Assembly: GCA_003290465.1 (NCBI GenBank)
Contig: CP030759.1
Location: 2,147,980-2,180,571 of the forward strand
Reading direction: 5' to 3'
Source of the DNA: Candidatus Sumerlaea chitinivorans
Lineage (GTDB): Bacteria > Sumerlaeota > Sumerlaeia > Sumerlaeales > Sumerlaeaceae
DNA: 32,592 bases
Under the pieces are notes generated by a model. It worked only from the letters and a program-made list of their open reading frames with translations. It searched no databases and was not told where the DNA came from. Numbering within the stretch: the first letter of the stretch is position 1; each line of letters begins with the position of its first letter. Positions 9,301 through 16,381 of the stretch are shown piece after piece. The position numbers and the translations under genes were made by a program.

Positions 9301-10665
9301 TTATCGGCGGCCTGCCTGGGTTTGACGACGGTTCGTACTTCTTGGCTTTTCGCCGGCTTTGGGCTGGGTGAACATCATGGCCACGCCACCTTTGTCGAAC
9401 CAAGCCTTTGCGAGCTGCGCGGGCGTCCATTCGTTGTACTGCCCCCAATCCTTACTTGCCGAGTCGTGCACAAGTAACGTCCCGTGGGGTGTGATCCCGA
9501 CGAGCACCACAATGTGGCCCTCGGTTCCGCGTCGCCGGTAGATTCGCGGGGGATTGGGGATCTCCCCGTGTTTGAATCGTATGGAACAGAGGATTACCGA
9601 GCCTTTTTCCAGCTCCCCGACAACATCGTCCCAATGCCGGAATCGCGTGATGTAGCCCCGCACCCCCTGCTGGGCCAACGCTTGTACCACGCGATGCCAT
9701 ACGCCGAACAGGTCACTGACGGGATCGTATATTTGCGCCGCGAGCTCCTGGGTGGGGAGGTCCAACCCGAAACCTGTTGCCGCCATCGCAGCACTTGCTG
9801 GCGCACAAATCCGCCCGATCCATTTCGTGTTTGCGATGACCTGTGAGCGGAATTTCACGGGTAAGAGCAACGTCGTGGCACGCTCATCGATTGCTATTCG
9901 CGCGGCACGTTTTGCTCTCCCAAACGACCGGAAGAGCTTCTCATCGCCAAGCGTGTTCGAATAAGAAAGAGCAAGTAGGCGCAGGGTCGGCGCAGACTGT
10001 CCACCGTGCTGGCGCACGAGTTCGACACGCACCTGCACGCGGTCGGCGGGCTCTCGCAGCAAGAGCGAATCGTATTCGTAGCGCCCCACACCTAAGTCGA
10101 AGACGCGTGTTGTGCCAAGATCCGTGGCAATGCCCCACGACCCCGCTTCGAACCAGTCGGTCCATGCTCGCCGTGACCCCACGCGCATCCAGACTCGAAG
10201 GCCGGTGCCCGGTGGCGTGGTTGCGTTCCACGACGGAATCGCTTCGTTGAAAGGAAAACGCAAGCGCCGCTCGCCAAGGGTGAGCACCCCCGTTGTCACT
10301 TCCGGAGCCAAGGTCACCCCGCTGCCATCGGTCTGCGGCACCACGCCCTCGGCCTGTGCACCCGACATCAGATCGCGCGCCCCTTCTACAATGAGGAGTG
10401 CATCCACAGAATAGGGCGGGTTGGTGAAGACGTTTGCCGGCGCTTGGCCTGCGGGAAGTAAGATGGCGAACACCAAAAGCGGCACAGCGACAAGCCACGT
10501 AAAGGGGTTTCGGCGCACTTGAACGCCTTTTTCAGCCTGCTCAAGCAGTGAGATGTTGCGAAGGCGCGCCCCCCAACCGTACGGCTCAGCGATGCTACGT
10601 GCTGCATTGCTTGCATAGCTCATGTCCGCTTCGGAGCCGACTCGGTATGTCTTTCCGCCAGCCAT
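9301..10665 (-). CDS. Membrane-anchored C39-like (papain-fold) peptidase family protein
   Basis: 454 residues from the chosen ATG. The frame extends 46 codons further upstream, but that part overlaps the pyrK-like gene. The ATG at 10665 lies two bases after the pyrK-like stop with a GAGG-type SD before it. A hydrophobic segment lies at about 54-72 (FTWLVAVPLLVFAILLPAG), followed by a beta-rich domain (PFNEAIPSWNATTPP) and a C39_2-like domain at about 270-435. The presumed triad is C287 in RICAPAS, H384 in GHIVVLVG and D401 in VHDSA. Family members are usually exported Cys peptidases or inactive relatives; substrates are mostly unknown. An alternative GTG start near 10518 would make the hydrophobic stretch a signal peptide. 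It is the last gene of the operon with the receiver and the PyrK-like protein, an unusual set. Confidence 0.8.
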   Translation of the reverse strand: MAGGKTYRVGSEADMSYASNAARSIAEPYGWGARLRNISLLEQAEKGVQVRRNPFTWLVAVPLLVFAILLPAGQAPANVFTNPPYSVDALLIVEGARDLMSGAQAEGVVPQTDGSGVTLAPEVTTGVLTLGERRLRFPFNEAIPSWNATTPPGTGLRVWMRVGSRRAWTDWFEAGSWGIATDLGTTRVFDLGVGRYEYDSLLLREPADRVQVRVELVRQHGGQSAPTLRLLALSYSNTLGDEKLFRSFGRAKRAARIAIDERATTLLLPVKFRSQVIANTKWIGRICAPASAAMAATGFGLDLPTQELAAQIYDPVSDLFGVWHRVVQALAQQGVRGYITRFRHWDDVVGELEKGSVILCSIRFKHGEIPNPPRIYRRRGTEGHIVVLVGITPHGTLLVHDSASKDWGQYNEWTPAQLAKAWFDKGGVAMMFTQPKAGEKPRSTNRRQTQAGRR

Positions 10666-10667
10666 TT

Positions 10668-11474
10668 TCAGTACCTCGCCAACTTCTCCAACAATTCTTC
10701 GAAACAGATTTCGTCCGCAGAGAACACCGGGCCTTCGCGACAGGTGGTCTTCAACCCTTGCTTCGTAGGGACCACACATCCAAGACACGCGCCGACACCG
10801 CACCCCATGCGGTTCTCAAGCGAGACGTAACAGGGCGTGCGGGGCTCAGCCACTTCCGCGACCGTACGAGCCACAGCCGCGAGCATCGGCGTGGGACCGC
10901 ACGCATACACCGCAAGGCGACCTTCTGCTACAAGTAAATCGCGCAAGGGATCGGTGGCCAGACCGCGTCGCCCAAGCGAGCCATCCTCCGTTGTTACGAT
11001 CACTCGGTCGAACGCAGCTTTCCATTCGGAAAGGAGGTAAACTGCATCTGCACTCCGCGCTCCGTAGATAAGTGTCCGGCGGTTGTGGTTGCTCACATTC
11101 CACCGAGCCAAAAAAGCCAGCGGCGCGATGCCGTATCCGCCAGCCACCATCACCGCGTCACGCGTGAAATCGTAGGGGAACGGATTGCCCAGCGGCCCGA
11201 CGAGATCCACTTCATCACCGATGCGGCGCGAAGCAAGTAGCGCAGTGCCCGTACGCACGACCTTGAACATGACCTCGACGTGTGTGTGCCCATCGCTCCA
11301 AAGGATGCTGATTGGGCGCCGCAGAAGCGGGGCGGTTTGCGGGCTCACGCGAATGTGCAAGAACTGCCCCGGCGCACACTCGCGTGCAATTTGCGGCGCC
11401 TCATACACATGTCGGAAAGTTGTTGGATCGAGCTCATGAGCCTCCACGAGCCGAGCCAGCACACGGTATTTCAT
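10668..11474 (-). CDS. pyrK: Dihydroorotate dehydrogenase B electron-transfer subunit (PyrK) family protein
   Basis: A 268-residue Fe-S flavoprotein. The FAD-binding barrel (about 1-98) has RRPISI at 52-57, and the NAD-binding domain has AGGYGIAPL (111-119) and CGP (192-194). The C-terminal [2Fe-2S] site uses C225, C230, C233 and C245 in the spacing typical of PyrK. The family passes electrons between NAD(H) and the PyrD subunit that oxidises dihydroorotate, but no pyrD or other pyrimidine gene is nearby. It may serve a distant PyrD or another partner. Its ATG overlaps the receiver stop as ATGA, and the C39-like gene starts two bases after its own stop, so all three are probably translated together. 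The symbol rests on family membership, not on a proven role in pyrimidine synthesis. Confidence 0.85.
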   Translation of the reverse strand: MKYRVLARLVEAHELDPTTFRHVYEAPQIARECAPGQFLHIRVSPQTAPLLRRPISILWSDGHTHVEVMFKVVRTGTALLASRRIGDEVDLVGPLGNPFPYDFTRDAVMVAGGYGIAPLAFLARWNVSNHNRRTLIYGARSADAVYLLSEWKAAFDRVIVTTEDGSLGRRGLATDPLRDLLVAEGRLAVYACGPTPMLAAVARTVAEVAEPRTPCYVSLENRMGCGVGACLGCVVPTKQGLKTTCREGPVFSADEICFEELLEKLARY

Positions 11475-11839
11475 CCCTCGCCCAGCGCCTTGCGGATCTT
11501 TGCTTTAAGGTCGTCCAGATCCACGGGTTTCGTGACGTAGTCGCTCACCCGCGCTTCCCAAATGGTAAAATCGTCTTTCAGGCCGCGGACCGCCGTGCAC
11601 ATGATCACAGGGAGATCCTCATATTTCTTACGCAGTTGCTCGAGGACCTCAATTCCCGTCATGTCGGGCATGCGGATGTCCAAAACTACGAGATCTGGTT
11701 GAAAAATATCAAGCTTGGCCAGCGCATCGGCCCCGCTGTCGGCCGTGGCGACCTCATAGCCCGCCTCTTCAAGTTCATCGCGAAAGAGAGTGCGAATGTT
11801 TTTCTCGTCATCAACGATGAGAATGCGTTTCTTTTCCAT
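11471..11839 (-). CDS. Single-domain response regulator (receiver only)
   Basis: A 122-residue CheY-like receiver with no output domain. It has the acidic pair D10/D11, phosphoacceptor D54 in VVLDIRMP, T82 in MCTA and K104 in TKPVD, so phosphorylation should be possible. The ATG at 11839 was chosen because GAGG lies six bases before it and the receiver fold starts at once (KKRILIVDDE). A longer frame to 11866 adds nine residues without need. It is the first gene of a three-gene operon and overlaps the pyrK-like gene by ATGA. Lone receivers act as shuttles or by contact with other proteins. The nearest kinase-like gene is the PAS protein at 7511, which seems unable to autophosphorylate in the normal way. 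Confidence 0.9.
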   Translation of the reverse strand: MEKKRILIVDDEKNIRTLFRDELEEAGYEVATADSGADALAKLDIFQPDLVVLDIRMPDMTGIEVLEQLRKKYEDLPVIMCTAVRGLKDDFTIWEARVSDYVTKPVDLDDLKAKIRKALGEG

Positions 11840-12062
11840 GGGCCTCGCCGCTTTTGACAGATTCACTCACGCGCTTTACCATTGCTGCTCTAATTCCCCT
11901 TACCCTCACAAGCAAGAAATTACAGCGTGCGGGCTGGCTGCATGTAGTTGCTGCAGTTCGCCTCGACGTTTTTCCCGCGGCGGCACACGCCAATCCAGCG
12001 GCACAACACTAAATTCAGCCGATCTGGCAAAGACTTCGGCGCCCTTTGCAAAGCTCGCGACA

Positions 12063-13511
12063 CTATCGTTTCGGAGTAGCCTTAGGGGTAGCTTTGCTTG
12101 CGGACGTTTTGGTCGGCGTCTTAGCCGGCGTTTTTGCCTCCGAGGAGCTGCGGCGGACATTCGCGGGCTCGATGCGCGTTGTGGCCTTGGGGCGCGGCGT
12201 CTGCGCGACACGCGGGCTCTTGCGCGACTCAACGCGCTCGGTCTGGCGCAGCGTGGCTGAAGGAGCCGTCGGCTTGACCGTCGGGCGCGTGGGCTTCGTG
12301 GCCGCTGGAGCAGTGGTTTCCGTCGCTTGGGCACTGCGGCCTCCGGCAACCATGGTCACAGTCGTATCCTCGACGCCAACCACCGATTTGTTGGCCTGCG
12401 GCACCGTCGCGGTCGTCGGCACATCGACCTTGCGCAATTCACCCCCCAACGTGATTTCGTAAAGCGTCTCTTCACGTGGCTCCTGATCTTCGGTCTCAAA
12501 GATTTCTTTCTGCACAAGAACGGTTTGGGAGTCTCGCCATTGGGTACGATACCGATACCCGCCAAAGTGTCCGAGGGGCTCCGTATCCGACGTTTCTCCT
12601 GCACTCGAATCTAACCCATTGGACTGCTCGCCACCGTCCGGCGTGTCCCTCAGACACGTGAGTTCCAGCGAGGAATCCAGCTCGAGCACCTTCACTTTGC
12701 TCAACGCATCGGCTGCATTCTCCGCCTGAAGAGTCGCAAGAATGAGCGACGGCTTGTCATTCACACATGCCAGCACTGCCATGTGTGTTTCCTCGGCATT
12801 GAAGGATTCCGTCGCCTCTTCGAGGCGCAGGTCGCTGACTTTATTCTTCTCGAGAAATTCCTGATACGCGTAGAGCGCTGCCCGAACCTGCTCAGCAAAC
12901 ACGAGCGGGAATGGATTGATTTCATACGGCGGCAGAGGGCGAAGCAACAGGGGAAAGACAGAACGCCCTCGGCGGGTGATGTTCGATACTCGCAGGACGC
13001 GCCCGGCATACAGGGTCGCATCAAAACTCGTGAGCTCGCGCTCCACCGTATCGGTGGCCGCTAAGCGACGCGTGAAAGCCACGAATTCCACCTGCACTGC
13101 TTCGCCGCTGTCCGCGTTGAAATAAACCACCCCGTTTGCATTCTTCGACACATTGTAGGTGAAGGCCGCCCAGTGCTCATCGAGCCAGAGGGGAGGATTG
13201 ATCAGGCGCACCTGACTTGCTTCGATGCGGCGTTGGCGTGTCACCGTACCCTGCGAATCGGTCACACGCACCAACATACGTCCCGAGTAGCGCTCCGGCT
13301 CGCCATTGATGATTCGCGAAATGTGGTCCACCACGAACATTCGCGATCCGTCCGGCGACGGCACAGGGCGGGTGCTCTCCACGATCGTGCGCACCTGCCC
13401 CCACACGCATACCGCCCACGCCCATAACACCGCTACTGCAAGCCACTGTGCCGCGCGCCCTGTACCACCGTTTCTTCTTCTCATGATTCCCATGCCATTA
13501 GCCGTGGTCAT
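12063..13511 (-). CDS. Exported protein of unknown function with Lys/Thr/Pro-rich C-terminal tail
   Basis: About 482 residues; not recognised. The N-terminus has basic residues, a hydrophobic core (AAQWLAVAVLWAWAVCV) and a plausible signal-peptidase site after VWG. The next 330 residues look like a beta-rich globular domain with motifs such as PSPDGSRMFVVD and NPPLWLDEHWAAFTYN, which recall WD40/TolB-like or propeller proteins without being decisive. The last 110 residues are low complexity, rich in Lys, Thr, Ala, Pro and Arg, ending in TP-K repeats like the tails of histone H1 or of bacterial H1-like proteins. In an exported protein such a tail might bind the cell wall, acidic polymers or DNA outside the cytoplasm. 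Start choices are a TTG at 13523 and ATGs at 13511, 13493 and 13484; I prefer 13511. It is divergent from the amidohydrolase. Confidence 0.75.
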   Translation of the reverse strand: MTTANGMGIMRRRNGGTGRAAQWLAVAVLWAWAVCVWGQVRTIVESTRPVPSPDGSRMFVVDHISRIINGEPERYSGRMLVRVTDSQGTVTRQRRIEASQVRLINPPLWLDEHWAAFTYNVSKNANGVVYFNADSGEAVQVEFVAFTRRLAATDTVERELTSFDATLYAGRVLRVSNITRRGRSVFPLLLRPLPPYEINPFPLVFAEQVRAALYAYQEFLEKNKVSDLRLEEATESFNAEETHMAVLACVNDKPSLILATLQAENAADALSKVKVLELDSSLELTCLRDTPDGGEQSNGLDSSAGETSDTEPLGHFGGYRYRTQWRDSQTVLVQKEIFETEDQEPREETLYEITLGGELRKVDVPTTATVPQANKSVVGVEDTTVTMVAGGRSAQATETTAPAATKPTRPTVKPTAPSATLRQTERVESRKSPRVAQTPRPKATTRIEPANVRRSSSEAKTPAKTPTKTSASKATPKATPKR

Positions 13512-13629
13512 TCTATCCGTCAACTACCGAGCTGCTGCAAAATCGTTCCAGCCGTTGCGCGCAATGCAGGCGGCACTTGACGTTTCCCCAGAATCCATTC
13601 CCAATAGGTAGCTTCCGTGGCGAGATTCA

Positions 13630-13649
13630 CCCCATAGCCTCGTATGGGG
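13630..13649 (+). promoter_or_regulatory. Inverted repeat in the leader of the amidohydrolase gene
   Basis: CCCCATA and TATGGGG form perfect 7-base arms around a 6-base loop, ending 23 bases before the ATG at 13673 and 14 bases before its purine-rich SD (AAAGAGA). It could be an operator or an RNA hairpin controlling translation. No U-run follows, so it is not a terminator on the plus strand. The function is inferred. Confidence 0.4.
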
Positions 13650-13672
13650 CCAGAAAAGCGAGCAAAGAGACC

Positions 13673-15088
13673 ATGACTGATACGATTCTAATCCGCCAAG
13701 TACGTGTGGTGGCCACATTTGATGACACTGGCCGCGAACTCGAGCAGTGCGACATTCTTATCCGGGGCAATCGCATCGCGGCAATCGGCCCAAACCTGAC
13801 CGCGCCCTCGGGCACGGAGATCATCGACGCCCACTCCATGCTTTGCCTTCCCGGCATGGTGAATTGCCATCATCATCTTTACCAAACTCTCACGCGCGCC
13901 GTACCACGTGTGCAAAACGCCGAACTTTTTGAATGGCTCATCAACCTCTACGAAATCTGGCGCGAGCTCACGCCGGAGTTTGTGTACGTGAGCGCGTTGG
14001 TTGGCCTTGGTGAGCTCCTGCTCACCGGCTGCACCACGACTACTGACCATCTTTACCTCTTTCCCCGGGGTCAGGATGGCCGGCTCATCGACGCAGAAAT
14101 TCGCGCCGCGCTTGAGCTCGGCATCCGCTTCCACCCCACGCGTGGATGCATGACCCGCGGCAAAAGCCATGGGGGGCTGCCGCCCGACGACGTCGTGCAA
14201 ACCGAGGAGGAAATCCTCGCCGACTGCGAGCGCTTGATTGCGACGTGGCATGATCCCGCTCCCGACGCCATGGTAAAGATCGCGTTGGCGCCGTGCTCGC
14301 CATTCTCGGTCGAAGAGCGCACCATGATTGAGCTTGCAGCACTCGCGCGTCGGCACGGCTTACGCCTCCACACGCATTTGGCGGAAACTCGTGACGAGGA
14401 GCGCTACTGTGCCGAAGTCTATGGCTTGCGGCCAGTCGAGTGGGCCGACAAAATTGGGTGGCTCGGCCCCGACGTCTGGTTTGCCCACATGGTCCACGTC
14501 TCCGATCAGGAAATCGCTCGCCTTGCCGCGACGGGAACCGGCGTCGCGCACTGCCCCGCCTCCAATATGCGTCTTGGGTCTGGCATCGCTCCGATCCCGG
14601 CAATGATTCGCGCTGGCGTGCCCGTGGGGTTAGGGGTAGACGGCAGTGCAAGTAACGACGCGAGCGACATGCTGGGTGAAGTGCGTCAAGCGATGCTCCT
14701 GCACCGCGTGATGGGCGGCGCGCGCGCCATCACTGCCCGCGAGGTCCTGCGCCTCGCCACGCGCGGAGGCGCCCGCGTGCTCGGCTACAGCGATCTCGGC
14801 TGTTTAGCGGAGGGAGCTTTAGCCGACCTTGTGCTCATCAACCTCGAACGCATTGGTTTCGCGGGGGCAATGCATGACCCCGTCGCCGCCGTCGTTTTCG
14901 CCGGCGATTCACACATCGTGGATTACTCCATCGTCAATGGCCGAATCGTGGTGCGCGACGGGCGGTTGGTGTCCGTTACTGAGCAGGAGATTGTGCGCCG
15001 CGCGAACGAAGCCGCTGCGGAAATGGTGCGAGGCGCCCAGCGAAAAACCGGAATCCGCTTTCTGGAGTTCCCCGAGGAAAATTCCTAA
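13673..15088 (+). CDS. Amidohydrolase, probable 8-oxoguanine deaminase-type purine/triazine hydrolase
   Basis: 471 residues in the metal-dependent amidohydrolase superfamily (ATZ/TRZ, SsnA-like branch). Metal and catalytic residues are in place: HxH at H66/H68 in NCHHHLY, H235 and E238 in LHTHLAE, H272 in FAHMVH and D323 in LGVDGSASND. The segments FHPTRGCM, KSHGGLPPDDVV and APCSPFSVEE and the pair CPASNMRL match, as I recall, the 8-oxoguanine deaminase family, which removes the amino group of oxidised guanine. Hydroxyatrazine-type or cytosine-type deamination cannot be excluded. The ATG at 13673 was chosen because AAAGAGA precedes it and the fold starts at once; the frame is open 32 codons upstream, but this covers the leader hairpin. 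It is cytoplasmic, monocistronic or cotranscribed with the mini-protein that follows. Confidence 0.85.
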   Translation: MTDTILIRQVRVVATFDDTGRELEQCDILIRGNRIAAIGPNLTAPSGTEIIDAHSMLCLPGMVNCHHHLYQTLTRAVPRVQNAELFEWLINLYEIWRELTPEFVYVSALVGLGELLLTGCTTTTDHLYLFPRGQDGRLIDAEIRAALELGIRFHPTRGCMTRGKSHGGLPPDDVVQTEEEILADCERLIATWHDPAPDAMVKIALAPCSPFSVEERTMIELAALARRHGLRLHTHLAETRDEERYCAEVYGLRPVEWADKIGWLGPDVWFAHMVHVSDQEIARLAATGTGVAHCPASNMRLGSGIAPIPAMIRAGVPVGLGVDGSASNDASDMLGEVRQAMLLHRVMGGARAITAREVLRLATRGGARVLGYSDLGCLAEGALADLVLINLERIGFAGAMHDPVAAVVFAGDSHIVDYSIVNGRIVVRDGRLVSVTEQEIVRRANEAAAEMVRGAQRKTGIRFLEFPEENS

Positions 15089-15157
15089 GCAAGTAGCCGC
15101 GGGGCCCGCGCTCGCCCAAATTCCCGCACGCAAAAATGAAGCTTCCGTGCGAACGAA

Positions 15158-15349
15158 ATGGGGCTGCGCGTCGTATTCCTGAGCATGTGGAAATTCATCA
15201 AGTCACTCTTTGCAGCCATCTTCAGCTCGGGCGAAACGCGCTTCCTTTGCGACACCTGTCGCTACGACTACGGCAACGCGTGTCGGCGGCCGGAGCGCCC
15301 CAATGCCACGAAATGCCCAGACTATAAACGCGCTGGTAACGCCGACTGA
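15158..15349 (+). CDS. Small four-cysteine protein (probable zinc-binding mini-protein)
   Basis: 63 residues, or 54 if translation starts at the ATG at 15185. A short amphipathic or hydrophobic N-terminal segment (WKFIKSLFAAIF) is followed by a compact motif CDTCRYDYGNACRRP and then KCPDY, giving C31, C34, C42 and C53 from the longer start (CxxC-x7-C-x10-C). The aromatic, Arg and Pro residues around the cysteines look selected rather than random. Four cysteines could hold one zinc ion. No strong SD is visible for either start. It follows the amidohydrolase by 69 bases on the same strand. I do not recognise the family; a role as membrane-associated adaptor or regulator is only a guess. Confidence 0.55.
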   Translation: MGLRVVFLSMWKFIKSLFAAIFSSGETRFLCDTCRYDYGNACRRPERPNATKCPDYKRAGNAD

Positions 15350-15533
15350 AGTTGAGAAGCGCCAAGTTCTTCCCGGGCGCCTCGTGAACCTGCCGTGAAA
15401 AGGCTTTTTCGCACGATGGAACGAGATATTTGAGTCGCACGAAATGAGCACTCTGTAGGCTTCGCCTCGTCCATAGGAGTTGGGACTACGAGGACAAGTA
15501 GCCATCACACAGAAGAGACCCTGTGCAAGCACG

Positions 15534-15557
15534 CCCCACTTTCAGCCGTGAGTGGGG
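15534..15557. repeat. Perfect stem-loop (7-bp arms) downstream of the nitroreductase gene
   Basis: CCCCACT pairs with AGTGGGG across a 10-base loop. It lies about 60 bases beyond the nitroreductase stop on the minus strand. It is followed by AAAAA on the plus strand and has no U-run after it on either strand, so it is not a textbook intrinsic terminator. It may protect RNA ends. The whole span 15350-15616 shows no convincing gene. Confidence 0.35.
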
Positions 15558-15616
15558 AAAAAGCGCCTCGCGATCTCTTCCCTCCCGAGCACCGACCTCT
15601 TCAATTTGCAGAGAGA

Positions 15617-16126
15617 TTACCAGTGGTTCCAGTGCACCCGATCCTCGCGGAAACGATCCTCTGGTTGTGGATGTTCGGCCGGATACCCCACAAAAACCAA
15701 GGAGAGCGGGACCACATGCTCTGGAAGCCCAAAAAGCTTGCGTGCCCCCTTCACCCGATCCTCACGTGGGTACACCCCCGTCCAGACCGCGCCTAAACCA
15801 AGATCGTGGGCGGCAAGGAGCAAGTTTTGTGTGGCCGCCGAGCAATCCTGAACCCAGTAGCCCTTGCGCTGCTCAAGCTCGAGGTCGCCGCATACCAGAA
15901 TTGCAGCGGGAGCCGTCTCCGCCATCTGCGCATACGGATGGAATTCCGGGATCCGCTTGAGAATTTGTCGGTTATCCACTACCACAAACTGCCACGCCTG
16001 CTGATTGCCCGCGGATGGGGCCTGCATGGCGGCTCGCACCAATTCCACTAAGACTTCCCGTTTCACGGGCTCGTTGATGAACACCCGCACACTGCGTCGC
16101 GTCCGGATTGCTTCCAACGTGTTCAT
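15617..16126 (-). CDS. Nitroreductase-family FMN oxidoreductase
   Basis: 169 residues, a typical length for the smaller nitroreductases. The N-terminal TRRSVRVF supplies Arg residues that normally grip the FMN phosphate. APSAGNQQAWQFVVV at about 36-50 and the central GLGAVWTGVYP are family hallmarks, and VPLSLVFVGYP lies near the C-terminus. These proteins use NAD(P)H and FMN to reduce nitro groups, quinones or flavin, and the true substrate cannot be told from sequence. It has a strong SD (AAAGGAGA) six bases or fewer from the ATG. It stands alone, with an imperfect inverted repeat 50 bases upstream that might be an operator. Confidence 0.9.
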   Translation of the reverse strand: MNTLEAIRTRRSVRVFINEPVKREVLVELVRAAMQAPSAGNQQAWQFVVVDNRQILKRIPEFHPYAQMAETAPAAILVCGDLELEQRKGYWVQDCSAATQNLLLAAHDLGLGAVWTGVYPREDRVKGARKLFGLPEHVVPLSLVFVGYPAEHPQPEDRFREDRVHWNHW

Positions 16127-16176
16127 GGCGTCTCCTTTCTCCCGCTTCCCACTTATTTGTCTGAAGTTACATTACT

Positions 16177-16210
16177 TGGTTCGCAAGGCAGAAAAGAACG
16201 TTTGCAACCA
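16177..16210 (-). promoter_or_regulatory. Imperfect inverted repeat upstream of the nitroreductase gene
   Basis: TGGTT-(C)-GCAA pairs with TTGC-AACCA, nine base pairs with one bulged C and a 15-base loop, starting about 50 bases upstream of the nitroreductase ATG. It could be an operator for a redox or MarR/TetR-type repressor. No promoter elements are clear, so the role is open. Confidence 0.25.
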
Positions 16211-16274
16211 AAACTTATGCGCCGCATCTCTCGGTCCCCCCCCTTTCGGTCAGAACACGCACAAGCGCTCAACC

Positions 16275-16315
16275 AAAAAAGAAGGTCCCCTACCGCACCT
16301 CTTGCGGTAGGGGAC
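16275..16315 (-). terminator. Rho-independent terminator of the secreted protease gene
   Basis: A perfect 13-bp stem (16285-16297 with 16303-16315) has a five-base loop. On the minus strand it is followed by CTTC and a run of six T. It starts 67 bases after the protease stop codon. This is the clearest intrinsic terminator in the window. Confidence 0.9.
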
Positions 16316-16381
16316 ATAACTTCACCTACTCACATCCGAGCTCAAATCGAGCCCTTGGTCAGCTCCTTTCTCGGCTGCGAC

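Noticed and set aside
10666-10803. Upstream 46-codon extension of the C39-like protein
   Set aside because: It overlaps the end of the pyrK-like gene in another frame; the ATG at 10665 has a good SD right after the pyrK-like stop.
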